Of a stretch of DNA of 64,000 nt, positions 16,648 through 25,088 are shown one piece after another (position 1 is the stretch's first letter; each line of letters opens with the position of its first letter). The notes beneath the pieces were generated by a model, which was not told the DNA's origin, searched no databases, and saw nothing but the letters and a program-made list of their open reading frames with translations. The translations under genes and the position numbers were made by a program. Origin of the DNA: Elusimicrobium simillimum (GTDB lineage: Bacteria > Elusimicrobiota > Elusimicrobia > Elusimicrobiales > Elusimicrobiaceae); contig NZ_JBEVVA010000003.1 in assembly GCF_049639735.1 (NCBI RefSeq), positions 1,116,001 to 1,180,000 on the forward strand, given 5' to 3'.

Positions 16648-17337
16648 ATGCAAAAAGTTATTACTAATTATAACACAGTACTTGAAGGCATAAAAGCGGC
16701 GTGCAGCGCCACCCATACCAATTTTGAAAACGTACACCCTATGGCCGTTATAAAATACGCCAAAGAGGAAGATATTTTAACCCTTCTCAGTCATAACGGC
16801 GGCCCCGTTCACGCGGGGGAATCAAAACTGCAGGACGCCATGGCCAGGTGGGCTAAAACTGAGTTTAACTTATTAAGACCGCGCGTTACTTTGCACTTCA
16901 TCGGGCAATTGCAAAAAAATAAAATTGCCAAAATAGTTAATCTTTTTGATTTTATAGATTCAATAGCAAGCTTTGAAACCGCTGTATTTACAGACGCAAA
17001 GGCCAAAGAGCAGGGGAAAACAGTTAACTGTATGGTGCAGGTAAAACTTACTGATTCCGTTACGCAAAGCGGCGTAAAAATGGCCGACGCGCCGGGGTTG
17101 ATAAAACAAATAAGAACGCTTGCTAACATTAACCTGCTTGGCATTATGGCTATAGCGCCCCAGGCGGATAACGCCGAGGATTTAAGACCTGTATTTAAAG
17201 AAGTAAAACAGCTGTGGGACAGTGAATTTGGCGGCGTGCCAGGCGCGCAGTTATCACTGGGAATGAGCGGGGACTACGCCGCAGCGGTGCGGGAAGGTTC
17301 TACAATGCCCCGTATAGGCAGTGCCATTTTTGACTAA
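16648..17337 (+). CDS. yggS: YggS-family pyridoxal phosphate-binding protein
   Basis: This 229-residue cytosolic PLP-binding protein of the YggS/PROSC family takes part in vitamin B6 homeostasis and has no known enzymatic turnover. The PLP lysine is Lys36 in AVIKYAK; HFIGQLQKNKI and the C-terminal LSLGMSGDY plus RIGSAIF are family blocks. The ATG at 16648 is chosen over 16603 because AAGGGA precedes it and the earlier start lies in the repeat. TATAAT at 16626-16631 is a likely -10 box. The motif normally reading GENRVQE is AGESKLQDA here, a mild divergence. yggU follows 39 bp downstream. Confidence 0.92.
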   Translation: MQKVITNYNTVLEGIKAACSATHTNFENVHPMAVIKYAKEEDILTLLSHNGGPVHAGESKLQDAMARWAKTEFNLLRPRVTLHFIGQLQKNKIAKIVNLFDFIDSIASFETAVFTDAKAKEQGKTVNCMVQVKLTDSVTQSGVKMADAPGLIKQIRTLANINLLGIMAIAPQADNAEDLRPVFKEVKQLWDSEFGGVPGAQLSLGMSGDYAAAVREGSTMPRIGSAIFD

Positions 17338-17376
17338 TAAAGACCGCAAGGTTATAGTTAAACTCTTGGAGGAAAA

Positions 17377-17640
17377 ATGATTATAAAAGTACGTGTAATT
17401 CCAACAACAGGGGATAATGAAGTTGTCAGCAGAATAGGCAGTGTGCTAAGAGTAAAAGTAAAAACCAAGAGCATAGAGGCCGAAGCTAACGATATTATCC
17501 AGGTTTTTCTTGCTGAGTTTTTTTCCGTTGGTAACGATAACGTTAACATCGTAAAAGGCGCTAAAGGCAAGGAAAAAACGGTAGAAATAAGGGGTAAGAG
17601 CGAAGAAGCTCTCAAAAAAGTGATGGACGCTATTCCGTAA
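17377..17640 (+). CDS. yggU: DUF167/YggU family protein
   Basis: This 87-residue protein has the DUF167 fold signature: KVRVIPTTGDNEV at the start, VKVKTKSIEAEANDIIQVFLA in the middle (split here, the usual form is PxxGxANxxLIxxL), and VNIVKGAKGKEKTVEI at the end. The biochemical role is unknown across bacteria. It is downstream of yggS, a common pairing. TTGGAGG precedes the start and a terminator follows the stop. Confidence 0.85.
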   Translation: MIIKVRVIPTTGDNEVVSRIGSVLRVKVKTKSIEAEANDIIQVFLAEFFSVGNDNVNIVKGAKGKEKTVEIRGKSEEALKKVMDAIP

Positions 17641-17648
17641 TTAATTAA

Positions 17649-17675
17649 GCCCCGCATACTAAGGCGGGGCTTTTA
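17649..17675 (+). terminator. Terminator of yggS-yggU
   Basis: GCCCCGC/GCGGGGC stem with an 8-base loop is followed by TTTTAGAAT, 8 bases after the yggU stop. Confidence 0.8.
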
Positions 17676-17697
17676 GAATATTTAAAATGCTTTGTTT

Positions 17698-17930
17698 TTA
17701 TATCTCCTCTCCCTTGTTTGACGGGAGAGGAAGTTTTTATTTGGGCGCATGCACAAATAAAAGCAGGAGAGGGTGAATATGAGTGCTAGTTGACATCTAA
17801 TGTTTACGCATAACTCTTCGACAAATATGATTTTATATAAAAAGTGCCGTTCCCTCAGTGAGGTACGAGTTATACCGCGCCGTAGCGAAGCGAAGGCGGG
17901 CGTGAGGGTCTCAAGCCAAAGCCGTGTAAG
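17698..17930. repeat. Decayed intergenic palindromic repeats
   Basis: CCTCTCCCTTGTTTGACGGG starts a palindromic unit ending AGGAGAGGGTGAATATGAGTG (17765-17785), whose last part matches the arms of the 23659-23980 element. A second palindromic fragment (TTCCCTCAGTGAGG, then GCCGTAGCGAAGCGAAGGCG) lies at 17850-17910. Together these fill the 390-bp gap before the dnaJ-like gene. The final 60 bases are AT-rich and hold its promoter region. Confidence 0.65.
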
Positions 17931-18030
17931 ACACTTTGCTTTAACAACGCAACACCAAGCGAAGATTAGCATTTGTTTTAATAGGATATTTTTTTAATAT
18001 AATGTTGTTAGATTTTAATGAGGTAACATT

Positions 18031-18987
18031 ATGGCAGATTATAAAGACTACTACAAAATTTTAGGTGTAAATAAAAGCGCGTCAGACGCTGAAATTAAAA
18101 AAGCGTTTAAGGCGGCCGCGCGCAAGTACCACCCCGACATGCACAAAGACGCGGATAAAGCCGCTATGACGGAAAAGTTTAAAGACATAAACGAAGCGTA
18201 CGAAGTGCTCTCAGACAAACAAAAAAGAAATATTTATGACCAGGTAGGCCCGGACTACAAAAAATACGCAAACGGCGGCGCTGGGGGATACCAACGCCAG
18301 TCCGCGGGCGGCAACCCGTATGAGCAGTATTACGGCGGGTCCGGCGGGGGCGGCTCGCAGGGGTTTAACTTTCACAGCACCGGCGGTTTTGACTCAGGCG
18401 ATTTTAGCGACTTCTTTCAAAGCATATTCGGCGGCGCTTTTGGCGGTGGCGGCGGGGGTATGAGCGGGTTTAGCGGTTTTGGCGGCGGGCAGCAGGCGGC
18501 CGGCAATGCGGCCGATGAAGCCAACCTGCAAGTGTCTTTAGAAGACGCTCATAAAGGCGGCAAAATGCGCCTTACTCTGCCCACAGGCAAAACTGTGACC
18601 GTCAATATACCCGTTGGCATAAAAGACGGCCAAACCTTAAAACTTAAAGGGCAGGGTTCGCAAGGCAGAAGAGGGGCAAAAGATTTACACTTAAAAATTT
18701 CTATCACGCCGCACCCGGTATTTAACGTAACGGGCAGTGACCTGGAAGTTAAAGTACGCGTTATGCCGTGGGACGCTGTGCTTGGCGGGCAAATATATGT
18801 GCCCACATTAGACGGCGACGTTAAAATCAAAATACCCGCAGGCACGCAGACTGGTAAAAGAATGAAGCTAAGCGGCAAGGGCCTGGGCGGCAAAGGGGAT
18901 TTGTATGTAAGCATGCTTATAGACATACCCACAAACCCGTCGGCAAAACAGATGGAACTGTTTCAAAAACTTAAGGACGCGGCGTAA
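18031..18987 (+). CDS. DnaJ-class co-chaperone (CbpA-like)
   Basis: This 318-residue protein has a J domain (5-72) with HPD at 34-36, a long Gly/Phe-rich linker (about 84-165) and the two C-terminal substrate-binding beta domains (168-310). There is no CxxCxGxG zinc domain, so it is a type II J-protein like CbpA. It should stimulate DnaK ATPase and hold unfolded clients in the cytoplasm. The Gly-rich part is unusually long and contains many GGGG runs. A small basic protein gene follows after 14 bases, within the same transcript. Confidence 0.93.
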   Translation: MADYKDYYKILGVNKSASDAEIKKAFKAAARKYHPDMHKDADKAAMTEKFKDINEAYEVLSDKQKRNIYDQVGPDYKKYANGGAGGYQRQSAGGNPYEQYYGGSGGGGSQGFNFHSTGGFDSGDFSDFFQSIFGGAFGGGGGGMSGFSGFGGGQQAAGNAADEANLQVSLEDAHKGGKMRLTLPTGKTVTVNIPVGIKDGQTLKLKGQGSQGRRGAKDLHLKISITPHPVFNVTGSDLEVKVRVMPWDAVLGGQIYVPTLDGDVKIKIPAGTQTGKRMKLSGKGLGGKGDLYVSMLIDIPTNPSAKQMELFQKLKDAA

Positions 18988-19001
18988 ACGCTGTAAACAT
19001 T

Positions 19002-19145
19002 ATGGACAAAGATAATCACGTAAAACAAGACGAGTGGCGCTATACTACCTCAAACACCAAAAGCCGTACGCGCGTAAAACGCGCCAGGCAAAAGGCCAAA
19101 CGCGCACAGGTAAAAAAAGCTATAAAAGAAGATGAGTTTGAATAA
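19002..19145 (+). CDS. Small basic protein, 47 residues, unknown
   Basis: An ATG at 19002 opens 47 codons (MDKDNHVKQDEWRYTT...) ending before a strong terminator. The middle is dense in Arg/Lys (SRTRVKRARQKAKRAQVKK) and the end acidic, suggesting nucleic-acid or ribosome binding. It lies 14 bp after the DnaJ-like gene, on the same strand and before the only terminator, which supports a real gene. A Shine-Dalgarno is not obvious. No family is recognised. Confidence 0.6.
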   Translation: MDKDNHVKQDEWRYTTSNTKSRTRVKRARQKAKRAQVKKAIKEDEFE

Positions 19146-19146
19146 C

Positions 19147-19175
19147 AAAACCCCCGGCGTTGCCGGGGGTTTTGT
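19147..19175. terminator. Bidirectional terminator
   Basis: CAAAACCCCCGGC/GCCGGGGGTTTTG is nearly a perfect palindrome between the small basic gene and the convergent nucleotidase gene. Confidence 0.85.
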
Positions 19176-20635
19176 TATTTAGAGATTGTTCTTAACCTAG
19201 GCTCCTTATCAGGCGCCTGGTCCGGAAATTCCGCTATAAACTGCATAAGCAAATCATGTATTTCCGTTTCAAACTTTTCTTTATCTTCCGCAGGAATATC
19301 TTTAAACGCGGCCGCCTCGTAGGTGCCGTAAAAGGCTATAAATTCATTGGTAGCCACATTATAAACCTTATTTTTTTGTAAAGGCTCACCGTTAATTTTT
19401 ATAATGGCGTGCCTGGGCTTATCTCCGTCAAAAATAATATCCGCCTCCAGCCCGCTGTACTGAAATAAAGAAAAATTGGGCATGACTGTAGTTATAAGTA
19501 AATTAGCTATAAAATCACCGCTAAGCTTAATAGTGGAAAGTTTGTTATACGGCATAGACAGCACCAGGTCACGCACAGTAATTTTACCTTTGGGCAAAAT
19601 ATTTCTAAAGCTGGTGGAGTTTAGTATGCCAATGTCTGCATCTTCCACGGAATCTTTTACAATATCCGCCATCAAATTGCCAAGCTGGCTGTCCAGCCTG
19701 CCGGGCTCGTTGTTGGTGTAATAAAAGCTGTTTTCCAGACGGCCGATAACCTTTTCATATTCAGGGTTTTTAATGCCGTCGAGAATGGTTTTAATGGCTG
19801 CGTCCTCCCCTACCGCGTCTATGTAAAGAGGGACTTTCTCGTGTTTGGCGGATTTAAAAACATTTGTGTCATCGTCAAATGTCATTATAATTTTAGAAAC
19901 GCTTTTAAGCTGGGTGCCGCTCTCGGCAAATAAAGTACCGTCCGCTATGGCGCTGGCTTCAATATGCCTGTGCCCGCCCAGCATAACATGCGCTTTAAGG
20001 GGGGAAGAGGCCGCAATTTCTTTAGGCGGGTTACCGTCGCGGATATCGTAGTCTGAAGAATGTGTAAGAACAACAACAGCGTTCACATCATTTTTATATA
20101 CTTCCGCCATGGCAGATTTATAAGATTCTATTGTGTCGCGTTCTTTAAATGTTTTATTTTTACCGCCGTTAAGGCCAATGCCTACTACGCCTATTTTAAC
20201 ACCGTCTACATTAAATATCTCGTATTCTTGTGTAGTACCTATGCTTAAAAAGTTTGCGGCAAGCACCTTGGCGTCCATAGACTTGGTTACGTCGTAAACT
20301 GACGCGCCGAAGTCAAACTCGTGATTGCCTATTGTTACTGCGTGGTAACCCATAGCGTTATAAACCCGGGCAGAAGTCATGCCTTTGGAATCATTGGCCT
20401 CCAGGTTGCCTTGCATAAAATCGCCGCTGTCAAGCAGGAGGTAATTAGCCTGCCCTTTACTATCTTTCTTAATAAAAGCGGCCAGCGCGGCAAAACCGCC
20501 CTGCATGCGGCCGTTTTCATCTTCTTTGGCAAAATAATAGCCGTGCGTATCGCTGGTGTGGTATATTACAATATCTTTGGCCCACAATCCGCAAGCAAAA
20601 AATACGGCAGTTAAAATTAATGAAAGTCTTCTCAT
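19175..20635 (-). CDS. Exported 5'-nucleotidase / cyclic nucleotide phosphodiesterase family protein
   Basis: This 486-residue protein has a signal peptide (cleavage near LWA-K). It has the two-domain UshA/CpdB layout: N-terminal calcineurin-like metallophosphatase with YHTSDTHG (Asp29, His31), DSGDFMQG (Asp69, Asp72), GNHEFDFG (103-110), VLTHSSD and MLGGHRH, then a C-terminal 5_nucleotid_C domain (about 290-480). It likely hydrolyses nucleotides or sugar nucleotides in the periplasm to release nucleosides and phosphate. Exact substrate is not deducible. It is transcribed away from the secreted gene at 20769, whose regulon palindrome lies between them. Confidence 0.9.
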   Translation of the reverse strand: MRRLSLILTAVFFACGLWAKDIVIYHTSDTHGYYFAKEDENGRMQGGFAALAAFIKKDSKGQANYLLLDSGDFMQGNLEANDSKGMTSARVYNAMGYHAVTIGNHEFDFGASVYDVTKSMDAKVLAANFLSIGTTQEYEIFNVDGVKIGVVGIGLNGGKNKTFKERDTIESYKSAMAEVYKNDVNAVVVLTHSSDYDIRDGNPPKEIAASSPLKAHVMLGGHRHIEASAIADGTLFAESGTQLKSVSKIIMTFDDDTNVFKSAKHEKVPLYIDAVGEDAAIKTILDGIKNPEYEKVIGRLENSFYYTNNEPGRLDSQLGNLMADIVKDSVEDADIGILNSTSFRNILPKGKITVRDLVLSMPYNKLSTIKLSGDFIANLLITTVMPNFSLFQYSGLEADIIFDGDKPRHAIIKINGEPLQKNKVYNVATNEFIAFYGTYEAAAFKDIPAEDKEKFETEIHDLLMQFIAEFPDQAPDKEPRLRTISK

Positions 20636-20667
20636 TTATGAATTATACTATTCTTAGAAGTAGAATA

Positions 20668-20737
20668 CATGGGTCAAAGGACCTAAAATTAAATAGGTCC
20701 TTTGGCCCATGTAAATAATACGGATTAATCTTATTAT
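20668..20737 (+). promoter_or_regulatory. Regulon site B: palindrome plus -10 box upstream of 20769
   Basis: CATGGGTCAAAGGACCTA (20668-20685) and TAGGTCCTTTGGCCCATG (20694-20711) form an 18-bp inverted repeat with one imperfect pair and an 8-bp centre. TATTAT (20732-20737) starts 24 bp after the GGCC, with TATACT a little further as an alternative -10. It could also affect the divergent nucleotidase gene. Confidence 0.75.
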
Positions 20738-20768
20738 ATAGTTATACTATTTCAATATAGGAGAGTTT

Positions 20769-21839
20769 ATGAATAAAAAGCTACTATCTCTACTTATAGC
20801 GCTTACATTGTGCCCGGCGCTTGCGTCCGCCCAAAGCATGAAAAAAATTGAACAGGATATTAAAGACACATACCAGCAAAAAGAAATTGCCGCTCAAGAA
20901 TATGAGCAAAAAATTGAACAACTTGAAAAAGATAAAAAAGCACTTGCCAAACGCTTAACGGCAAAAATTGATAAAGCGGTTGCTGATAACGCGCCCCAGG
21001 CAGTTATAGACAATTTAGTTAAACAAGGCGCAAAGGTTTCCCCCGGCGTGGCGGCGCAGTCCGCTAACCCTGAAGTATGGAAATTTACCGACGCTCAGTA
21101 TTTTTTAAACAAAGCGCTTCATTATAAAAATTTTGAGGCCATAGAGTATGCTATGGCGCCTAATAGAGACTATTTCTACAACCCCAGAGAACTTGAAAAT
21201 TTTTTCTTAGATATATCTAAATCAAACGCGCAAATACAACGCTTTTTTGCTATGCCCCAGCGCACACAGGCAAATTTAATTACAGACTACTTTTATCATA
21301 TGGGCCAAGAAAAAACAAGCAAAAGATTACCCACTACAGAAGTAATGAACATTGCCTACAAAGTACTGCAAAATGAGGCAAAACAAAAAGAAAACTCTAT
21401 CTTCATTAATAACGGTGAGATAAACTGGTCAAAACTGGGCCTTGCGTTTTACTTCTATCTTAATAATGATTATAATTCCACTCAAAAGAGTAACATCGGA
21501 ATAAAAAACTCCAATACCGTTTTAGTACAAGCTTTTAGAATGGCCGAGGCCCTGCAGCCGGGCAGCGTGGCGCCTGAAATTTATAAACTGGTAAAAGACT
21601 CTTTCTGTGAACCACAGCGGGCTATCCGCTACATGCAAATGGCAAAATACGCAGGCGCGGATTTAAGCGTTATAAAAGATGACCTTGTAAAAAAACTTGA
21701 TGATAAGACAGCCTATTTCAGCGGTACGCTGAAAAAAGAAACTTATGCAAAGAAGAAAGCTTTTTTAAATATTCTTGAGGGCAAATCGCCCGACGAGTCA
21801 TTAGGTTTTACGGATTGGCTTAGAACAGCGTTATATTAA
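20769..21839 (+). CDS. Secreted coiled-coil protein of unknown function
   Basis: This 356-residue protein has a signal peptide (MNKKLLSLLIALTLCPA, cleavage at ASAQ). Residues about 25-75 are a charged coiled coil (repeated EQ/KK pattern), followed by a helical domain rich in Tyr/Phe/Asn with possible TPR-like spacing (AQYFLNKALHYKNFEAIEYA). It is under regulon site B with GGAG before the ATG. No family is recognised. The signal peptide and regulation tie it to the other exported proteins of the window. Confidence 0.75.
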   Translation: MNKKLLSLLIALTLCPALASAQSMKKIEQDIKDTYQQKEIAAQEYEQKIEQLEKDKKALAKRLTAKIDKAVADNAPQAVIDNLVKQGAKVSPGVAAQSANPEVWKFTDAQYFLNKALHYKNFEAIEYAMAPNRDYFYNPRELENFFLDISKSNAQIQRFFAMPQRTQANLITDYFYHMGQEKTSKRLPTTEVMNIAYKVLQNEAKQKENSIFINNGEINWSKLGLAFYFYLNNDYNSTQKSNIGIKNSNTVLVQAFRMAEALQPGSVAPEIYKLVKDSFCEPQRAIRYMQMAKYAGADLSVIKDDLVKKLDDKTAYFSGTLKKETYAKKKAFLNILEGKSPDESLGFTDWLRTALY

Positions 21840-21863
21840 GATATTGTTTATCAGTTAGTTTTT

Positions 21864-21897
21864 AAAAGCCCCGCTTGTTTAAGCGGGGCTTTTAATT
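21864..21897. terminator. Bidirectional terminator
   Basis: AAAAGCCCCGCTT/AAGCGGGGCTTTT separates the convergent 20769 and 21898 genes. Confidence 0.85.
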
Positions 21898-22398
21898 TTA
21901 TTTCTTTGTATATTCTATATCTTTAACCAAGTCTTCAAGGTCCTGTTCGTGTTCAATTTCCTCTTCCATAATATGGCGGGCCATATGTGTGGTAATAGCG
22001 TCTTTGCCTTTGCACATATCAAATATTTTTTTGTATACGGCAATAGCGGCGCGTTCGCCTTTAATGTTTTGGTCTAAAAGAACGGTTGTATCGGGGTTTG
22101 AAGGAACTTCATAACCGGCTTTTGTTTTTTCATACCAGGCTTTAGGCTCTAAAAGCGGCGTGCCGCCGAGTGATATAATTCTGTCGGCCAGTCTGCCCGC
22201 GTGGTCCAGCTCTTCTCCGGCGTGTTCTTCAAGTTCTTTTTGAACGTCGGGCCTCATTAAGCCCTCGGCCACTTTTGCGCCTACCCAGTACTGGTAATAG
22301 GCCAGCCATTCGTCTGCAAATGCGCTGTTAAGCGTTTCAATTAATTCATTTACGTCCAAACCGCCTGCTTTTACTATTTCAATGTCTTTTGTTCCCAT
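21898..22398 (-). CDS. Ferritin-like diiron protein (Dps/bacterioferritin superfamily)
   Basis: This 166-residue four-helix protein has two ExxH-type iron half-sites: EEHAGEELDHAGRL near residues 57-70 and EEEIEHEQDLE near 145-155, with further Glu in ADEWLAYYQYW and KGERAAIAVY. This pattern fits Dps-like/bacterioferritin-like proteins found in anaerobes, which oxidise iron with peroxide and protect against oxidative stress. GGAGGG precedes the ATG. The subfamily (Dps-like, bacterioferritin or rubrerythrin-like without rubredoxin) cannot be fixed without alignment. Confidence 0.85.
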   Translation of the reverse strand: MGTKDIEIVKAGGLDVNELIETLNSAFADEWLAYYQYWVGAKVAEGLMRPDVQKELEEHAGEELDHAGRLADRIISLGGTPLLEPKAWYEKTKAGYEVPSNPDTTVLLDQNIKGERAAIAVYKKIFDMCKGKDAITTHMARHIMEEEIEHEQDLEDLVKDIEYTKK

Positions 22399-22568
22399 AT
22401 GTAGTACCCTCCAAGTAATAAATAATCATTACTCTTTAATAATACATCTATTTATACCCCTTGTAAAGGGTCAAAATTAACGTAAAAAAGTTCTGTACAA
22501 AAGCAGATAAGTTTGGTATAGTTAATATAGTTAGTTCCTGCTAACATATTGAACAACCAGAGGACACC

Positions 22569-23591
22569 GTGAAAAAACTTTTAAGCATCGCACTATCCGC
22601 CGCACTTTTTATTACATCCGCGCCGTATGCCAGCGCTCAAAGCAAAAAGGATTCCGTAGCGCTCTACCACGCCCAGCTGCAAACAATTAAAGATAATATT
22701 ACAGATTTACGCACAGAGCTGGACAAACTGGAAGCTGAACAAAAAAAGACCGAAGAAAAAATAAAGCAGCAGTACAAGCGCAACCTTAAAGCGGGCATGA
22801 CAGAAGAAACTGCCGAAGAAAAGGCTAAAGAAAACGTAATGCAGGCCAGCCTGGCCCTTGCCGGAGATTTGCTGATGCTGCCCGGTAGAATGCAGGCAAA
22901 CATCGCCGGGATAGGACCGGATTTTAATGTTAAAAGAGATATTAAAAACCCAAGGCTCTTGGAAATTATAGGCGACAAAGGCTACGGTGTTTTTGCCACA
23001 ATTATGGTGGCAGAAGCTATAATCGCCTTTGAATGCTTTGACAAAGCTAAAAAACTGCAGTCTTTAAAATGGGCAGCCAGGGGCGCGGGCGCTACGTTTA
23101 TGATAGTAACATCCGTAGCCGTGCTGGCAAGCAGTTTTAAAACTTACTCAGACTTTAACCACCCGGCCACAAGCGCGGACAAAAAGGTGGAAATGCTGCT
23201 TAAAAACCCGGACTACTTTGCCTCGCAGGGGGAAAACCTGGAAGATACCGCCATGGCGCTTATGATGTTGTTTGAAAAGCACCCTGAAATGATGGACTAT
23301 ATGTATAATTATACCAGCTACCTGCGCTATCAAAATAAATATAAATCCATACCGGTATCTCTCTTTTGGGAGGCTGACCAGGTGCCTGCTGACAAGCTTA
23401 CCCGCCCGCTTGCCTATTCACTCATGGTAAAAGCGCTTTACAGGGCGGAAAAACGCGCGGAAAATGTGCAAAAACAATATAAGAACGCTGTTGATTTAAA
23501 CAAGCTTACCGTGCCTGAAATAAAGGATAAAAATACTTTGCTCAACCAATTTCAAACACTGCAAAAAATACAAAATAAAAAGAGTAAATAG
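22569..23591 (+). CDS. Exported protein with coiled coil and hydrophobic segments, unknown
   Basis: This 340-residue protein starts at GTG (22569). The signal peptide ends at YASAQ near residue 24. Residues about 35-85 are a charged coiled coil. Two hydrophobic stretches follow (about 139-152 and 170-188), and the C-terminal half is helical. Size, signal peptide and internal hydrophobic pair recall the four paralogs at 36461-41344, but the C-terminal KTGR motif is absent and no regulon palindrome lies upstream. Function is unknown. A strong terminator follows. Confidence 0.72.
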   Translation: MKKLLSIALSAALFITSAPYASAQSKKDSVALYHAQLQTIKDNITDLRTELDKLEAEQKKTEEKIKQQYKRNLKAGMTEETAEEKAKENVMQASLALAGDLLMLPGRMQANIAGIGPDFNVKRDIKNPRLLEIIGDKGYGVFATIMVAEAIIAFECFDKAKKLQSLKWAARGAGATFMIVTSVAVLASSFKTYSDFNHPATSADKKVEMLLKNPDYFASQGENLEDTAMALMMLFEKHPEMMDYMYNYTSYLRYQNKYKSIPVSLFWEADQVPADKLTRPLAYSLMVKALYRAEKRAENVQKQYKNAVDLNKLTVPEIKDKNTLLNQFQTLQKIQNKKSK

Positions 23592-23617
23592 ATATAGCAA
23601 CTACAATCGGGGGATTA

Positions 23618-23648
23618 CCCGGCGGAAGTTATTCCGCCGGGGTTTTTA
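23618..23648 (+). terminator. Terminator of the 22569 gene
   Basis: CCCGGCGGAA/TTCCGCCGGG stem with a 4-base loop, then GTTTTTATT. Confidence 0.85.
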
Positions 23649-23658
23649 TTAAATTACT

Positions 23659-23980
23659 TCTCTCTTGCTTGATGAAAAGTGAGCAAAGCCTTACTAGCGT
23701 ATCAAGTGCTCTCCCTCTCCCTTGTTGGATGGGAGAGGGTCGGGGTGAGGGTGAATATGAGTGTTTTGTCTACTTAAAAAACTTTTGTTTAAATCTACAG
23801 CACATATTTTATGATATTGGTTGGTGATTCCAACTTAAACATTATCCCCATAAAACACTCATATTCACCCTCACCCTGCTCACTGCGTTCGCTTCCCTCT
23901 CCCATCCAACAAGGGAGAGGGATAATCTTATTGATACGCTCGCAAGGCTTTGCTCACTTTTCAACAAACAATGGAGAGGT
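23659..23980. repeat. Large inverted repeat element (MITE-like), about 320 bp
   Basis: Left arm 23659-23767 and right arm 23852-23980 are inverted copies. Shared blocks are GAAAAGTGAGCAAAGCCTT, AGCGTATCAA, CCTCTCCCTTGTTGGATGGG and GGGTGAGGGTGAATATGAGT. The arms enclose about 85 bp of unrelated AT-rich DNA. Each arm holds a smaller palindrome, and related fragments occur at 2803-2950 and 17698-17795. No ORF inside looks real. It fills most of the 483-bp gap between the 22569 gene and the GGGtGRT gene. Confidence 0.85.
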
Positions 23981-24074
23981 ATTATATTTTACAAAACTCA
24001 AATATTCAATTTTTTATAAAATAGCCCCCGCACAGTAATTATGCAGGGGGCTATAAAATAAGTTGTCTTATTTC

Positions 24075-25070
24075 CTATTTAGCTTGCTCAATAGCAACGG
24101 CTACAGCTACAGACGCGCCTACCATAGGGTTATTACCCATACCGATAAGGCCCATCATTTCCACGTGCGCCGGCACTGAGGACGAACCCGCAAACTGCGC
24201 GTCGCCATGCATGCGGCCCATGGTGTCTGTCATACCGTAAGAAGCGGGACCCGCGGCCATATTGTCGGGGTGAAGCGTTCTGCCTGTACCGCCGCCGGAG
24301 GCTACTGAGAAATACTTCTTGCCGTTTTCACCGGCCCACTTTTTGTAGGTGCCGGCAACGGGGTGCTGGAAGCGTGTAGGATTGGTAGAGTTACCTGTGA
24401 TGGAAACGTCTACATTTTCATGCCTCATAATAGCAACGCCTTCGCTCACATCGTCCGCGCCGTAGCATTTTACTTTGGCTTTGTCGCCGTTAGAAAACGG
24501 TGTTTCTTTTACAATGTTAAGCTTGCCTGAACCGTACTCATATTCCGTTTCAACATGTGTAAAACCGTTGATGCGGGAAATGATGTAAGCGGCGTCTTTG
24601 CCAAGACCGTTTAAAATAACTTTTAAAGGTTCTTTTCTGACTTTGTTGGCTGTTCTGGCAATACCGATGGCGCCCTCTGCGGCGGCAAAGGATTCGTGGC
24701 CCGCTAAAAAGCAGAAACATTTTGTCTGCTCTCTCAGTAACATGGCGGCTAAATTGCCGTGGCCAATGCCTACTAAGCGCTGGTCAGCTACTGAACCGGG
24801 TATACAAAAAGCCTGTAAGCCGATGCCGATAGCTTCGGCGGCTTCAGCGGCGTTTGTTAAACCTTTTTTAATAGCGATAGCTGCGCCAAGTGTATAGGCC
24901 CAAACGGCGTTATCAAAAGCTATAGGCTGTATGCCTTTGACAATGGCGTCAACGTCAATGCCTTTGCCGTCGCAAACTTTTTTTGCGTCTTCCAAATCTG
25001 TCATGCCGTATTCTTTAAGGCAGGCATTTATTTGGTTGATTCTTCTTTCATAACCTTCAAATCTAATCAT
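24075..25070 (-). CDS. GGGtGRT-family protein
   Basis: This 331-residue cytosolic protein carries the family-naming motif (SGGGTGRTLHPDN, about residues 266-278) and conserved glycine-rich ends (GMTDTMGRMHGD, GMGNNPMVGASVAVA). The family is found mainly in anaerobes, next to a NifU-like Fe-S scaffold gene, exactly as here (18-bp gap to 25089). Several Cys (CDGKG, FCIPG, CFCFLAGH) could bind metal. No reaction is established. An Fe-S linked role is inferred from the neighbour only. Confidence 0.88.
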   Translation of the reverse strand: MIRFEGYERRINQINACLKEYGMTDLEDAKKVCDGKGIDVDAIVKGIQPIAFDNAVWAYTLGAAIAIKKGLTNAAEAAEAIGIGLQAFCIPGSVADQRLVGIGHGNLAAMLLREQTKCFCFLAGHESFAAAEGAIGIARTANKVRKEPLKVILNGLGKDAAYIISRINGFTHVETEYEYGSGKLNIVKETPFSNGDKAKVKCYGADDVSEGVAIMRHENVDVSITGNSTNPTRFQHPVAGTYKKWAGENGKKYFSVASGGGTGRTLHPDNMAAGPASYGMTDTMGRMHGDAQFAGSSSVPAHVEMMGLIGMGNNPMVGASVAVAVAIEQAK

Positions 25071-25088
25071 ATCTATGCTCTCCTTAAA

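Noticed and set aside
16270..16737. 155-codon minus-strand open frame across the tandem repeat
   Set aside because: It is open only because the repeat length (126) is a multiple of three. It overlaps the yggS start, has no ribosome site and encodes only the repeat.
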